Positions 20,070 through 31,207 are shown, counted from the first letter of the stretch. The stretch is DNA of 64,000 nt from Methyloprofundus sedimenti (GCF_002072955.1 NZ_LPUF01000001.1:2564896-2628895), one strand, 5' to 3'. Made by a program: numbers and translations. The notes: generated by a model not told the origin, from the letters alone.

Positions 20070-21293
20070 CTAGCCAAAAATTTTAATTAAGTCTTCAATA
20101 CCCGCCATCAAGACATCAATTTCTTCTTTAGTATTATACATGGCAAATGAAGCACGTGCGGTCGCCGGCACTTCAAAAAAATCCATGACAGGCATAGCAC
20201 AATGATGTCCTGCTCTTATTGCTATCCCTAAACTATCCAGCATCGTACCTATATCATGCGGATGAATTTTATCTAAAACAAAGGATAAAATAGCGCCTTT
20301 ATTATTATTATCACCAATAATGCGTAGACCTTTAATTTGTCTTGCCTTCTCGGTCGCATATGCTAATAATTCCGCCTCATAAGCTGCGATATTATCCATG
20401 CCGATTTCATTCAGATAATCAATGGCTGCACCTAAGCCCACTACATCCGCAATATTCGGTGTACCGGCTTCAAATTTATAAGGTAAAACATTATATTCCG
20501 TTTCGGTAAAGGTTACTTTACGAATCATATCACCGCCACCCTGATAAGGCGGCATCGCTTCTAATAAGGCTTGTTTTCCATAAAGCACACCAATACCTGA
20601 TGGTGCATACAGCTTATGCCCGGAAAATACATAAAAGTCACAGTCTAAAGCCTGCACATCCACTGACATATGCGGGATCGCTTGTGCACCATCTAATAAA
20701 ACCGGGATATTTTTTGCTTTTGCAGCAGCAATAATCTTTTTCACTGGATTGATCGTACCCAGCGCATTAGACATATGCACCACAGAGATCAATTTAGTTT
20801 TATCACTGATTAATTTTTCAAATTCTGCAAAAATCAGTTCTCCCTGCAAATCAATCGGGGCAACTTTCAGTACCGCACCCGTTTCCTGACATAACATTTG
20901 CCAAGGCACGATATTAGAATGATGCTCCATCGCAGTGATCAGGATTTCATCACCCGCTTTAATATTCGCTTTACCGAAAGTTTGCGCAACTAAATTAATA
21001 GCCTCGGTCGCACCACGGACAAAAATAATTTCTTTCGTGCTTTGCGCATTAATAAAATCTTTAACCTTCTCGCGCGCGCTTTCATAACGATCAGTCGCTT
21101 TAACACTTAAAGTATGCACGCCACGATGTACATTGGCATATTCATGACTATAACAATACACAATACTGTCAATCACTTGCTGAGGCTTTTGACAGCTGGC
21201 GGCATTATCTAAATAGACGAGTGGCTTGTTACGGATTTTCTCTTTTAAAATTGGAAAATCTGCGCGGATTTTTTCTACAGGGAAGTCAGTCAT
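20070..21293 (-). CDS. sufS: Cysteine desulfurase SufS
   Basis: A 407-residue PLP enzyme. The cofactor lysine lies in VFSGHKLYAPSGIGVLYG and the persulfide-forming cysteine in RAGHHCAMPVM. It takes sulfur from cysteine for cluster assembly. It is between sufD and sufU in the operon with a 52-nt gap to sufD. Length matches group II (SufS) desulfurases. Confidence 0.96.
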   Translation of the reverse strand: MTDFPVEKIRADFPILKEKIRNKPLVYLDNAASCQKPQQVIDSIVYCYSHEYANVHRGVHTLSVKATDRYESAREKVKDFINAQSTKEIIFVRGATEAINLVAQTFGKANIKAGDEILITAMEHHSNIVPWQMLCQETGAVLKVAPIDLQGELIFAEFEKLISDKTKLISVVHMSNALGTINPVKKIIAAAKAKNIPVLLDGAQAIPHMSVDVQALDCDFYVFSGHKLYAPSGIGVLYGKQALLEAMPPYQGGGDMIRKVTFTETEYNVLPYKFEAGTPNIADVVGLGAAIDYLNEIGMDNIAAYEAELLAYATEKARQIKGLRIIGDNNNKGAILSFVLDKIHPHDIGTMLDSLGIAIRAGHHCAMPVMDFFEVPATARASFAMYNTKEEIDVLMAGIEDLIKIFG

Positions 21294-21345
21294 TTTTCTA
21301 TATTATTCAATTTACTTCTAAGCACTGTTTAAAAGTGAGATTATC

Positions 21346-22671
21346 TTACAACCATTTCTGTTCAATACCTTCCTGCGGAAATCTAGCCAGCAAATGCTCT
21401 AAAACCTGATCATGTAAATCTCTAATTTTAATCTTTTCAACCATTTCATTGGCGAATGCAAAGGTCAGTATATTTCGGGCCGTTTCTTCATCCACACAAC
21501 GTGATTGCAAATAGAAAATAGATTTCTCATCTAGTTGCCCGACTGTGACTCCATGAGCACACTTTACATCATCCGCATAAATTTCTAATTGTGGTTTGGT
21601 ATCTGCTTCTGCATCATTAGACAACAACAAATTACGGTTATTCATCTCCGAGCTGGTTTTTTGTGCTTGCTCAGCCACCACAACCCGCCCTTGAAAAACA
21701 CCGCGTGCTCGTTGATCTAACACACCTTTATACAGTTCTCGGCTAATTGCATACGGTTTCAAATGATTAATCCGCGTATGATTATCAATATGTTGGCGCT
21801 TAATACCGAGATATAAACCATTTAACTCACACTCAGATGCCTGCTCTAAATCAGTGCGTATATCATTTCTGGCTAACAGGCCACCAAAAGCGAAATTATG
21901 ATGTTTAAAGCGAGAATCGGCAGCTTGTTTAACGTAAGTTCCACCAAAATGGTAGGCTTTCTCACCTTCCAATTGCAATTTATATAAGGTTAATTCGGCA
22001 TTCTTCCCAATAAAAACCTCCATTACAGCAGCCGATAAATACGCATCATCACAACCGATAAAGGTTTCAATAACTTCAGCCTGCGCCATCTGATCAACAG
22101 CAATAATATGACGTGTATTGGCCATATAATCAGCCTGAGTCACGACATGTATAACGTGAACTGCTTTACTTAGAACCTCTTTAGCTGGCACATGAATAAA
22201 TAAACCATCAGTAAACCATGCAGCATTGAAGGCGACAAAACTATGCTGCTCATGATTCACTGCCAGCTCAAAATAATTCTGCAAGTCATCTGGATATTGC
22301 TCTAAAGCACTCGCCATATCAAGTACATGCACGCCATCGGGTAAACCTTCTAAGTCGGACAATGCAGCTGAAAAATGACCATCCACTAAAACGACAGTCC
22401 AGGCATTATTAAGACGATAGGCATTTAACCAATCGATATCCACAGCGCCTATTTCAGCCTGTACAACAGGACTAAATAATTTCTTCTCAATGGCAGAAAC
22501 GTTCGTATAGCGCCAATCTTCCTCTCTTAAAGAAGGAAATCCATTGCTAGCAAAGGATTCCAGGGCTTGCTTTCTTAATGCTTTTAACCAGCCAACTGAT
22601 TGCCCAGGTAATAAAGCTTCGACCTTTTCATATTCAGCGGGGTATAGACTATTTACTTGCTCGGCACTCAT
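21346..22671 (-). CDS. sufD: Fe-S cluster assembly protein SufD
   Basis: A 441-residue member of the SufB/SufD beta-helix family, with the C-terminal signature DDVKCAHGVTVGQLDEKSIFYL. It forms the SufBC2D scaffold complex. Its ATG overlaps the sufC stop by one base (TAATG), indicating coupled translation. Confidence 0.95.
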   Translation of the reverse strand: MSAEQVNSLYPAEYEKVEALLPGQSVGWLKALRKQALESFASNGFPSLREEDWRYTNVSAIEKKLFSPVVQAEIGAVDIDWLNAYRLNNAWTVVLVDGHFSAALSDLEGLPDGVHVLDMASALEQYPDDLQNYFELAVNHEQHSFVAFNAAWFTDGLFIHVPAKEVLSKAVHVIHVVTQADYMANTRHIIAVDQMAQAEVIETFIGCDDAYLSAAVMEVFIGKNAELTLYKLQLEGEKAYHFGGTYVKQAADSRFKHHNFAFGGLLARNDIRTDLEQASECELNGLYLGIKRQHIDNHTRINHLKPYAISRELYKGVLDQRARGVFQGRVVVAEQAQKTSSEMNNRNLLLSNDAEADTKPQLEIYADDVKCAHGVTVGQLDEKSIFYLQSRCVDEETARNILTFAFANEMVEKIKIRDLHDQVLEHLLARFPQEGIEQKWL

Positions 22672-23420
22672 TATGCTACCTGCTCTTCAACCCAGCTATA
22701 ACCTTTTGCTTCTAGCTCTAAAGCTAACTCAGGACCGCCCGACTTAACAATTCGGCCATCCGCCAAAACATGCACAATATCCGGTTTAATATAACCTAAA
22801 AGGCGCTGATAATGGGTGATCATCAAAAATGAACGATCCGCTGCACGTAAAGAATTAACACCAGCTGCAACCACTTTTAAGGCATCAATATCCAATCCCG
22901 AATCGGTTTCATCTAAAATACACATGCTAGGCTCTAAAATAGCCGCTTGTAAAATCTCGTTGCGTTTTTTCTCACCACCGGAAAAACCTTCATTTACAGA
23001 GCGATAGAGGAATTTCTCATCCATTTGCAATAATTTAACTTTACCTTTAACCAAAGTTAAGAAATCAAAAGCATCTACTTCAGGTAGGCCTTGATGTGTA
23101 CGCATAGCATTTAAAGCCGCTTTTAATAAATAAATATTGCTTACACCCGGAATTTCTACAGGATATTGAAACGCCAAAAAAATCCCTTCACGCGCTCTTA
23201 TTTCAGGATCCATTTCTAATAAATCTTCGCCTTTATAAGTTACCGTTCCCTCAGTAACGTTATATCCCGATTTACCGGACAATACATGCGATAAAGTACT
23301 TTTACCCGAACCATTAGGTCCCATAATGGCATGTACTTCACCCGCGTTTATCTCTAAATTCACACCTTTAAGGATAGGCTTATCGCCTACGCTGACATGA
23401 AGATTTTTTATGCTAAGCAT
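22671..23420 (-). CDS. sufC: Fe-S cluster assembly ATPase SufC
   Basis: A 249-residue ABC-type ATPase with Walker A GPNGSGKSTL, signature FSGGEKKRNEILQ and Walker B MCILDETDSGLD. It drives conformational change in the SufBC2D scaffold and is soluble. It is separated from sufB by a 160-nt gap holding a repeat element, unusual within this operon. Confidence 0.97.
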   Translation of the reverse strand: MLSIKNLHVSVGDKPILKGVNLEINAGEVHAIMGPNGSGKSTLSHVLSGKSGYNVTEGTVTYKGEDLLEMDPEIRAREGIFLAFQYPVEIPGVSNIYLLKAALNAMRTHQGLPEVDAFDFLTLVKGKVKLLQMDEKFLYRSVNEGFSGGEKKRNEILQAAILEPSMCILDETDSGLDIDALKVVAAGVNSLRAADRSFLMITHYQRLLGYIKPDIVHVLADGRIVKSGGPELALELEAKGYSWVEEQVA

Positions 23421-23458
23421 TCTATTTACCTGATTTAATTTTTTAATTATTTGTGTAA

Positions 23459-23565
23459 GTTGAGTTAGATTAACAAGCGTAGTGCGTTAACGTAACCCCA
23501 ACATCTGAATAGTTCACTTTGTTGGGTTACATTTTTATTGCCGCGCAAGAAAAAATCTAACCCAC
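23459..23565. repeat. Palindromic repeat element between sufB and sufC
   Basis: The ends GTTGAGTTAGATT (23459) and AATCTAACCCAC (to 23565) form imperfect terminal inverted repeats, and an inner pair GTAACCCCAAC/GTTGGGTTAC forms a second stem. It has the size and form of a small REP/MITE-type element inserted in the SUF operon. It may act as a processing or attenuation site. Confidence 0.6.
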
Positions 23566-23580
23566 CCTTACAGTATTTGA

Positions 23581-25029
23581 TTAACCTACTGAACCTTCTA
23601 AACTAAGCCCTAACAAAGCCTGCGCTTCAACAGCAAACTCCATCGGTAATTCTTTAAAGACCGACTTACAGAATCCATTGACAATCATCGACACGGCATC
23701 TTCTGCAGAAAGACCGCGTTGCTGACAGAAAAATAACTGATCTTCGCTAATTTTAGAGGTTGTCGCTTCATGCGCAACCAGTGCGGAAGGTTGCTTCACT
23801 TCCACATAAGGAAAAGTATGCGCACCACAACGATCACCAATTAATAAGGAATCGCACTGGGTATAATTACGTGCATTTTCTGCATTTTTACCGACTTTAA
23901 CTAATCCACGGTAAGTATTTTGCGATTTCCCTGCAGAAATGCCTTTAGAAATAATGGTGCTGCGGGTATTTTTACCAATATGAATCATCTTGGTGCCGGT
24001 ATCGGCTTGCTGATAATTATTGGTCAAAGCAACTGAATAAAACTCACCTACCGAGTTGTCGCCGATTAATACGCAGCTAGGATATTTCCAGGTAATGGCA
24101 GAACCTGTTTCTACCTGTGTCCATGAAACTTTAGAATTTGTACCCCTACATTCTGCACGTTTAGTCACAAAGTTATAAATACCACCGACACCGTTTTCAT
24201 CGCCAGGATACCAATTCTGTACCGTAGAATATTTTATCTCGGCATTATCCATGGCAATCAACTCTACGACAGCGGCATGCAGTTGATTTTCATCACGCAT
24301 AGGTGCAGTACAACCTTCTAAGTAACTCACATGACTGCCTTCATCGGCAATAATCAAGGTACGTTCAAATTGCCCTGTATTCGCAGCATTAATCCGAAAA
24401 TAAGTCGACAATTCCATCGGGCAGCGCACACCTTTAGGAATATAGACAAAGGAACCATCAGTAAACACAGCTGCATTTAAAGAGGCAAAGAAATTATCGC
24501 CTGAAGGGACGACCGTTCCTAAATACTGTTTAACTAATTCAGGATGCTCTTTTAAGGCCTCAGAAATTGGACAAAAAATAACGCCAGCATCGTGTAATTT
24601 ACCCTTAAAAGTTGTCGCCACAGAGACACTATCAAACACGGCATCAACTGCTACTCCAGCCAAGCGCTCCTGCTCATCCAAAGGAATACCTAGTTTTTTA
24701 TAGGTTTCCAGTAGTTTTGGATCAATCTCGTCCAGACTTTGCGGTTTATCTGAGTCTTTTTTAGGTGCTGAATAGTAACTAATCGCCTGATAATCGATAG
24801 GCTCAATATTTAACTGCGCCCAATTAGGTTCAGTCATTGTTTGCCAATGTCGAAACGCTTTTAAGCGATATTCTAGCATAAATTCTGGCTCACCTTTAAT
24901 GATCGACAATTTAGCAATGACATCTTCATCTAAACCAGGCGGAAAAGTGTCCACCTCCAGTTCAGTCACAAAGCCTTCTTTATACTTTTGGCCAATTAGA
25001 TTATCTATTTCTTGTGCGCTTGTTGACAT
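23581..25029 (-). CDS. sufB: Fe-S cluster assembly protein SufB
   Basis: A 482-residue scaffold subunit. Family segments [41 protein letters not shown] and the C-terminal [15 protein letters not shown] are present. It binds the nascent cluster in the SufBC2D complex. It follows the Rrf2 regulator by 13 nt. Confidence 0.97.
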   Translation of the reverse strand: MSTSAQEIDNLIGQKYKEGFVTELEVDTFPPGLDEDVIAKLSIIKGEPEFMLEYRLKAFRHWQTMTEPNWAQLNIEPIDYQAISYYSAPKKDSDKPQSLDEIDPKLLETYKKLGIPLDEQERLAGVAVDAVFDSVSVATTFKGKLHDAGVIFCPISEALKEHPELVKQYLGTVVPSGDNFFASLNAAVFTDGSFVYIPKGVRCPMELSTYFRINAANTGQFERTLIIADEGSHVSYLEGCTAPMRDENQLHAAVVELIAMDNAEIKYSTVQNWYPGDENGVGGIYNFVTKRAECRGTNSKVSWTQVETGSAITWKYPSCVLIGDNSVGEFYSVALTNNYQQADTGTKMIHIGKNTRSTIISKGISAGKSQNTYRGLVKVGKNAENARNYTQCDSLLIGDRCGAHTFPYVEVKQPSALVAHEATTSKISEDQLFFCQQRGLSAEDAVSMIVNGFCKSVFKELPMEFAVEAQALLGLSLEGSVG

Positions 25030-25042
25030 AAATACTCTTTAT

Positions 25043-25498
25043 CTATTTTAAACGATACAAACTGGCCACTGGCACAGTAATTTCTTGAGGAGATTTAACA
25101 GGTAACAACATATCAGCTAAAGTTACTGACTCCAGGGCCAGTTGCACAGTTCGATTGACTATCCGCCAATTATTGCCGATTTGACAGCCCGCGACTTGCT
25201 CACAACTATTTTCCAGAGAACTGCATTCAGTCAGGGAAATCGGCCCCTCCAATGCAGTAATCACCGACGCTACTGTGATTTTCTCAGGCGTTTGTACTAA
25301 AGCATAGCCACCTTTAGCCCCTCTGATAGAACTTAGTACATTTGCCTTAAGCAATAATTTCAAAATCTTACTCACTGTAGGCAAAGCAATGCCCGTTGCC
25401 CTTGAAATCTCTAGGGCTGCATGTACTTGAGCCTGACTTTTAGCCATAAAACTCAAAATTACTGTTGCGTAGTCGGTCAATTTACCCAGACGTAACAT
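25043..25498 (-). CDS. Rrf2-family SUF operon regulator
   Basis: A 151-residue winged-helix regulator of the type found at the head of gammaproteobacterial suf operons. It has the N-terminal HTH (ALPTVSKILKLLLKANVLSS, RGAKGGYALV) and three cysteines in a TECSSLENSCEQVAGC stretch that could ligate an Fe-S cluster. It probably senses cluster supply and represses the operon. Its promoter carries an IscR-like palindrome. Confidence 0.9.
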   Translation of the reverse strand: MLRLGKLTDYATVILSFMAKSQAQVHAALEISRATGIALPTVSKILKLLLKANVLSSIRGAKGGYALVQTPEKITVASVITALEGPISLTECSSLENSCEQVAGCQIGNNWRIVNRTVQLALESVTLADMLLPVKSPQEITVPVASLYRLK

Positions 25499-25511
25499 GT
25501 TTACTCCTTCA

Positions 25512-25536
25512 ATTTAGGACTATTTTAGTACTCTTT
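25512..25536 (-). promoter_or_regulatory. IscR type-1-like operator and promoter of the SUF operon
   Basis: On the minus strand the core ACTAAAATAGTC fits the central part of the IscR type-1 consensus (ACTRWWWYAGTC). A promoter TTTACT, 17 bp, TAAAAT overlaps it, and AAGGAG precedes the Rrf2 start. This suggests autoregulation by the Rrf2 protein encoded immediately downstream. Confidence 0.6.
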
Positions 25537-25561
25537 AATTCCATAGTAAATAGCTAGGTTA

Positions 25562-27841
25562 TTATTTTATGATTAATTTTCTCTGATTCCAATAGCGACT
25601 ATGAGTATCCCTATAGCTTTCAAGCTGGTTTCTATTGTCATTAAATCTAATGCTGATAGCCCCCTGGTCGCCGGTGATAAAATATTTTGCGGCAATAGCT
25701 TGATACCGCTCTATTACCTCTACATGTGGAAAACCAAAGCGATTCGGGGAGTCAGCCGGAATTAAAATTTTTTCAGGTTTTACCAGTGCCAGAAAAGCAG
25801 TACTGGATGAGGTGTTACTGCCATGATGGGGAGAAATTAATATATCAGCCTGCAATGACTCACTGCTATTTTGAATTAAATAATCCTCTGCTGCTCTCTC
25901 AATATCAGCGGTCAATAGCACACTGCTTTGTGGAGTATCTATACGTAAAACACAGGAATTATCATTTTCATTTTCAAAACCATGCTCTGGGGGCGATAAA
26001 AACTGGAATTTTATCTGATCCCATTCCCAGCTATATCCTGCAGAACATTGAATTGCATTATAAGTAGCTAACTGATCAGGAACACTGCTAAGTACTTGCT
26101 GCACAGAAATTGAATTTAACAAAGTCTCAGCCCCACCAATATGATCATTATCAGCATGGCTAATAATTAGTTTATCCAGTCTAAGAATATGCCTGTAATA
26201 TAAAAATGGAAGAATGACATTTCTACCCATATCAAATTTATCTGAAAACCTTGCACCCGTATCAAATACCAAAGCATGCTCAGCAGTTTCAACCACCACA
26301 GATAAGCCTTGCCCTACATCCAGGAGCGTTAAATTCATTGCCCCTGGTACCGGTTTTTCAGGCTTGACCAAAAATACCGGTAACACTAAAAAAATGCCTA
26401 GAAAACGACCGGGGATGCCTTTTGGTGCCAATATCAACAACACGCCCAACAACGCCACGATCATCTGCCATAATTGAGGTTTGGGGCGAACAATACTGGC
26501 CATCGGTAAATCTACTAAATACTCTAATACCTGCCATAAAGCCTGCAATACACTATCGACAATTTGCAGCAAGAATACCGCTATTTCAGGCAGTATCTGC
26601 AATAAAGTAAGCGCCAATAATGACAAGGGAACCACAACAATACTAACCACTGGCACAGCTATAATATTTGCAACTGGCGCAATCAGTGACACACGTTGAA
26701 AGAAAAATAACAATACCGGCAATAGGCTCAATGCCACAAAAGCGTGAATTTTGAGGCTACTAACAAAACGATGCTCTGGGCATAAGCGAGCTGACAGAAC
26801 ATAAACAATACTAAAAACTGCCAGAAATGATAAATAAAACCCCGCTGATAACACGGCCATAGGATCTACCAGTAACACAGCTAACAATGCCAGTGCAAAA
26901 ACATTTAACGTTTTGACATGCCTACGCATGACCAGGGTCAGCATAAATATACCCAGCATAATCAATGCACGTTGCGTGGGTATAGAAAACCCAGCAAGCG
27001 CTGCATAAAACAAAGCAGCAATAAAGGCAAAACAAGCTGCGATTTGTGGTGCTGAATAGCGGTTCGAAGGCAAACGTAGCCAGCAATTAAAAACCAACCA
27101 ATACACCATTCCCGCTATTAATCCAATATGCAGACCAGAGATAGCCATTAAATGGTTAGTGCCGCTGCTAGACAATACCTGCCATTGCCGGGCAGATATC
27201 TGACTTTTATCGCCTATGCTTAGCGCTTTAATTAAAGCCATGGATGCAGGACTAATATCTTGTTTGATCAATAAATCTGCCAGTTTTTGCCGTATAACAG
27301 ATATGCTTGACCAGGGAGATTTAGTTGCCAATAAGATCGCTGTTTCAGCTTGTCTTATATAGCCTGTGGCGCCTATATGCTGAGTAAACAACCATTTTTC
27401 ATAATCAAAACCACCGGGATTAAGCGTGCCATGTGGTTGTTTTAATTTTACATAAAATTGCCAGCTTTGCCCTGCTGTAATTTTTTGCTGTGGATAGTAC
27501 CAGCTTAACCGCAACTTATCAGGTAAAAGCACAGCGGTATGAGTTAGCTGGAAGTCAAAACGTACTCTTTGCGCATTATATTCAGGTAAACCAATAATAT
27601 CCCCCTGAATTAATAATTCTTTACCTTGCAAATCAGGCGTTAATTGCCTGGATAAAAAATGATCTGCAGAAATACTGGCAAATACTAAGCCAAATAGAAA
27701 ATATGCTACACGTCTATAATTAAAATATGCCATTAAAATGGCAACGATTAGCGAGAGTGCTAATCCTAAAAAATCTGGCAGTACAGCCCATTGCTGACAA
27801 AACAACACACCTAAAAAAAAGGATAGAACAGATAAAAACAT
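25562..27841 (-). CDS. comEC: DNA internalisation competence protein ComEC/Rec2
   Basis: A 759-residue protein: N-terminal membrane segments and OB-like DUF4131 region, a central competence domain (SSSGTNHLMAISGLHIGLIAGM followed by many hydrophobic helices), and a C-terminal metallo-beta-lactamase-like domain with LLDVGQGLSVVVET, SHADNDHIGGAETLL and SPHHGSNTSSS. It forms the inner-membrane channel for transforming single-stranded DNA. Full-length and uninterrupted, so natural uptake may be possible, but other competence genes are not in the window. Confidence 0.95.
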   Translation of the reverse strand: MFLSVLSFFLGVLFCQQWAVLPDFLGLALSLIVAILMAYFNYRRVAYFLFGLVFASISADHFLSRQLTPDLQGKELLIQGDIIGLPEYNAQRVRFDFQLTHTAVLLPDKLRLSWYYPQQKITAGQSWQFYVKLKQPHGTLNPGGFDYEKWLFTQHIGATGYIRQAETAILLATKSPWSSISVIRQKLADLLIKQDISPASMALIKALSIGDKSQISARQWQVLSSSGTNHLMAISGLHIGLIAGMVYWLVFNCWLRLPSNRYSAPQIAACFAFIAALFYAALAGFSIPTQRALIMLGIFMLTLVMRRHVKTLNVFALALLAVLLVDPMAVLSAGFYLSFLAVFSIVYVLSARLCPEHRFVSSLKIHAFVALSLLPVLLFFFQRVSLIAPVANIIAVPVVSIVVVPLSLLALTLLQILPEIAVFLLQIVDSVLQALWQVLEYLVDLPMASIVRPKPQLWQMIVALLGVLLILAPKGIPGRFLGIFLVLPVFLVKPEKPVPGAMNLTLLDVGQGLSVVVETAEHALVFDTGARFSDKFDMGRNVILPFLYYRHILRLDKLIISHADNDHIGGAETLLNSISVQQVLSSVPDQLATYNAIQCSAGYSWEWDQIKFQFLSPPEHGFENENDNSCVLRIDTPQSSVLLTADIERAAEDYLIQNSSESLQADILISPHHGSNTSSSTAFLALVKPEKILIPADSPNRFGFPHVEVIERYQAIAAKYFITGDQGAISIRFNDNRNQLESYRDTHSRYWNQRKLIIK

Positions 27842-28022
27842 ACCTAGTACACCCTATAAAATACTGACAATCACTATTAAGCAAACAAACTTTTGATGAA
27901 TTGCTGTGAGTCGATTTTTACCTGCAGGCAATACCGCTAAAACTTATCTTCACTCTGCTTAAAATCAACGCTAAAACCTGTTACACTTAAAAAGTTATTT
28001 ATATTAATGGAAATCATTCATC

Positions 28023-28532
28023 ATGCCGAAAAAGCTTATAAAAAAATACATGCCATCGCCTGAATCCATTAAGGAACACAAACACCTGGCTTTTTTAGGC
28101 GAAAAGTTACATGATCCTAATCTTTGGCATTTAAACCGTCGATCTGTTGCAGCAGCCTTTGCTGTGGGTCTTTTTGTTGCATGGATCCCCACTCCCGGAC
28201 AGATGATAATCTCTGCTATAACCGCACTTTTTTTCCGCGCCAACCTGCCAATTTCGGTCGCTTTAGTCTGGATCACGAACCCTTTGACTATGCCACCGAT
28301 GTTTTATTTTGCATATCGCTTCGGATTATGGACCCTGAATCTACCTCCACCTAGTGCTGATTTTGAGTTTTCGCTGGAAAGCGTCACATCAGGCTTAACT
28401 GACATAGGCGGACCATTTCTTCTGGGCTGCCTGATACTCGGTATTGCTTCATCGGTGATCGGCTATTTTAGTATTCGTTTGTTCTGGCGCTGGCATGTTG
28501 TTAAACAATGGCGCGCACGTTCTGAGAGATAA
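28023..28532 (+). CDS. DUF2062 membrane protein
   Basis: A 169-residue protein of the DUF2062 family. After a basic N-terminus it has hydrophobic stretches, with the characteristic AVGLFVAWIPTPGQMIISA and WITNPLTMPPMFYFAYRFG. About three to four membrane helices are predicted by eye. No reaction is known. It converges with lolD. Confidence 0.88.
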   Translation: MPKKLIKKYMPSPESIKEHKHLAFLGEKLHDPNLWHLNRRSVAAAFAVGLFVAWIPTPGQMIISAITALFFRANLPISVALVWITNPLTMPPMFYFAYRFGLWTLNLPPPSADFEFSLESVTSGLTDIGGPFLLGCLILGIASSVIGYFSIRLFWRWHVVKQWRARSER

Positions 28533-28664
28533 GCGAACAACTAATTACCCTATTAATTATTAAGGACGGATAGACTGAAAAACCTCATACTCGTACTACG
28601 GAGCTGGTAATATAACAGATAATGTCAATGCCCTACTCTCCGTAGCATGTATGTATTTTGTATC

Positions 28665-29345
28665 CTAAACTACAATCACCCCATCAGCCATATGCAACAC
28701 TCTATCCATACGCCCGGCTAGTTCTGGGTCATGTGTAACAATCAAAAAGCTGATCTGCAACTCCTGATTCAGCTCTAACATTAACTGATAAATACTTTCA
28801 GCTGTTTTACTATCCAGGTTTCCAGTTGGCTCATCCGCTAAAATACACTTGGGTTTGTTTATTAATGCCCGCGCTATTGCTACCCTCTGCCGTTCACCAC
28901 CGGATAATTCACCTGGTTTATGCTTGATTCTATGCTCTAAACCCACACGTAGTAAAATGTCTTCTGCGGCCTGTTTTGCCTGAGCGATTGAACTACCACC
29001 GATTAAGGCTGGCATGGCCACATTCTCTAAAACGGTAAATTCACCTAACAGATGATGAAATTGGTAAATGAAACCTAATGACCGGTTCCTTAATTTAGAT
29101 AATTTTGCCTGGCGTACTTTTTTTAAATTCACGCCATCCAGGATCACTTCACCACTCGTCGGCTTATCCAGACCACCCAGCAAATGCAATAAGGTACTTT
29201 TACCTGAGCCAGATGCTCCCATAATAGCAACCCGCTCTCCAGCAGATACGGAAAAGTCAATATCCTTTAATACTTCGACATCCAGATCACCTTGCTTAAA
29301 ACGCTTGCTTAATTGGTGGCATTGTAAAATAGGATGATTACTCAT
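28665..29345 (-). CDS. lolD: Lipoprotein-releasing ABC transporter ATPase LolD
   Basis: A 226-residue ABC ATPase with [33 protein letters not shown] and [12 protein letters not shown]. It powers extraction of outer-membrane lipoproteins by the LolCDE complex. The start overlaps the end of lolC by 8 nt. A nearby inverted repeat (CTACGGAG at 28596, CTCCGTAG at 28638) downstream may stabilise the 3' end. Confidence 0.93.
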   Translation of the reverse strand: MSNHPILQCHQLSKRFKQGDLDVEVLKDIDFSVSAGERVAIMGASGSGKSTLLHLLGGLDKPTSGEVILDGVNLKKVRQAKLSKLRNRSLGFIYQFHHLLGEFTVLENVAMPALIGGSSIAQAKQAAEDILLRVGLEHRIKHKPGELSGGERQRVAIARALINKPKCILADEPTGNLDSKTAESIYQLMLELNQELQISFLIVTHDPELAGRMDRVLHMADGVIVV

Positions 29346-30585
29346 AACGTAACACCTCCGCTGGATTAACTCGTGAAGCTTGCCATGCTGGATATATGGT
29401 CGCTAACAAAGACAGGCTAAAAGCAACTATAGCAATAACGTACACATCAACCCATGCTAATTTTGAAGGTAAAGTACTGATATAGTAAACATCAGCAGCC
29501 ATAAAATGGACTCCGAAAAACTTTTCGATTGCAGGCACGATAGTTTCGACATTTAAGGCCAATAAAACTCCACCCACAGTGCCCAAGGCGGTTCCTATCA
29601 AGCCAATAATTGCGCCTAAAACAATAAAAATACCCATCACTCCCTTCGGTGTTAAACCTTGCGTTTTTAAAATCGCGATATCACCTCGCTTATCAGTAAC
29701 CACCATGACCAAAGTGGACACAATGTTAAACGCTGCAACAGCGACAATTAATAATAAAATAATAAACATCACTCGCTTTTCAGTTCTAATTGCCTGAAAA
29801 AAGTTACTATGCGCATTTGTCCAGTCACTGACAAAATAATCACCATATAGTTGACGAGCTAACTCATGTGATATTTCTGGTGCATTAAACAAATCATCCA
29901 GCTTTAATCGCAGACCAGAAACGTTACTACCCATACGAAATAATTTTGCAGCATCATCTATATGAATAATCGCCATATTCCGGTCATACTCATACATGCC
30001 TACCTCGAAAATACCGCTAACAGTAAAACGACGTAGACGAGGAATAATACCAGCGGGTGTTGAATTTACCTGTGGGCTGATGACAGTGATTTTATCTCCG
30101 ACGGTCGCACCTAAATAAGTTGCCAATTCAGCGCCCAGGACAATTTGGTATTTTCCAGCCTGTAGGTCTGAGAGTTCGCCAACTTTCATTTTTTCACCCA
30201 CTTCAGAAACGGCAGGTTCCTGATCAGGTAAAATACCTCGCAGTAAAGTTCCACTCACTCTACGTCCGGCATTAACCATAACCTGACCATTTACAAAGGG
30301 AGCGGCTCCTTCTATATGTGGCAGGTCTTTGACTTTTTCTTTCAAAACCTGCCAATCATCCAGCTCTCCACCACGACCGGTGATAGTCGAGTGCGCGGTC
30401 ATACCTAAGATTCGTTGACGCAATTCATCTTCGAACCCGTTCATTACAGATAGTACGGTAATCAGTGCTGTCACACCCAGAGCGATACCTAGTACAGAAG
30501 TTAAAGTAATAAAGGAAATAAACTGTGTACGGCGTTTTGCGCGCGTGTAGCGCAAGCCAATGTAAATAATAAGGGGTTTAAACAT
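29338..30585 (-). CDS. lolC: Lipoprotein-releasing ABC transporter permease (LolC/LolE)
   Basis: A 415-residue permease with an N-terminal helix ([26 protein letters not shown]), a large periplasmic domain and three C-terminal helices ending in [18 protein letters not shown]. It matches LolC/E. Only one permease gene precedes lolD, as in organisms with a single LolF-type permease; a homodimer would then replace LolC-LolE. Confidence 0.93.
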   Translation of the reverse strand: MFKPLIIYIGLRYTRAKRRTQFISFITLTSVLGIALGVTALITVLSVMNGFEDELRQRILGMTAHSTITGRGGELDDWQVLKEKVKDLPHIEGAAPFVNGQVMVNAGRRVSGTLLRGILPDQEPAVSEVGEKMKVGELSDLQAGKYQIVLGAELATYLGATVGDKITVISPQVNSTPAGIIPRLRRFTVSGIFEVGMYEYDRNMAIIHIDDAAKLFRMGSNVSGLRLKLDDLFNAPEISHELARQLYGDYFVSDWTNAHSNFFQAIRTEKRVMFIILLLIVAVAAFNIVSTLVMVVTDKRGDIAILKTQGLTPKGVMGIFIVLGAIIGLIGTALGTVGGVLLALNVETIVPAIEKFFGVHFMAADVYYISTLPSKLAWVDVYVIAIVAFSLSLLATIYPAWQASRVNPAEVLRYE

Positions 30586-30617
30586 ATAATGTATTAAAAA
30601 AATAAAAAAACTTAGGA

Positions 30618-31028
30618 TTACTTACATTTTGGACATAAGCCATATAAATATAAACTATGGTCGGTGAGTTCATAACCTAGTTTCTGGGCAATCTGGTTCT
30701 GGCGATCCTCAATGATGTCATCAGTAAATTCATCTACTTTACCGCATTTAACACAAACCACGTGATCGTGGTGATGACCTTTATTTAACTCAAAAACTGA
30801 GTTACCTCCTTCAAAATGGTGCCGAGATACCAGGCCTGCTGCTTCAAATTGAGTTAATACACGATATATTGTGGCCAATCCAATTTCTTCATTTTCACTT
30901 AACAGGATCTTATAAACCTGCTCCGCATTTAAATGGCGCTCATTGGTTTCCCGCTCCATAATTTCCAGAATTTTCATCCGAGGCAAGGTTACCTTCAAAC
31001 CGACATCTCGTAATTCATGTGTTTCCAC
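30618..31028 (-). CDS. fur: Ferric uptake regulator
   Basis: A 136-residue Fur protein. It shows the winged helix (LRDVGLKVTLPRMKIL, GLATIYRVLTQFEAAGLV) and metal ligands in GHHHDHVVCVKCGKVDEF, with a second cysteine pair at the C-terminus (CPKCK). It represses iron-uptake genes when Fe(II) is bound. Divergent from bamE, the usual gammaproteobacterial arrangement. Confidence 0.95.
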   Translation of the reverse strand: METHELRDVGLKVTLPRMKILEIMERETNERHLNAEQVYKILLSENEEIGLATIYRVLTQFEAAGLVSRHHFEGGNSVFELNKGHHHDHVVCVKCGKVDEFTDDIIEDRQNQIAQKLGYELTDHSLYLYGLCPKCK

Positions 31029-31207
31029 TTTGCTTTTACTCCTAAATATAATTCATACGCCTAGAGAAACGTATACATCAATACATTGTATAGCTTTTCA
31101 GGCTAAAAAATAAAATATAGTTTACATTCACTTTTTTAGTTTTACTTTAAAACATCAGGTATGATTGCATTAAGAAAATTATTACTAACTGAAAAAATCT
31201 CAATCAA

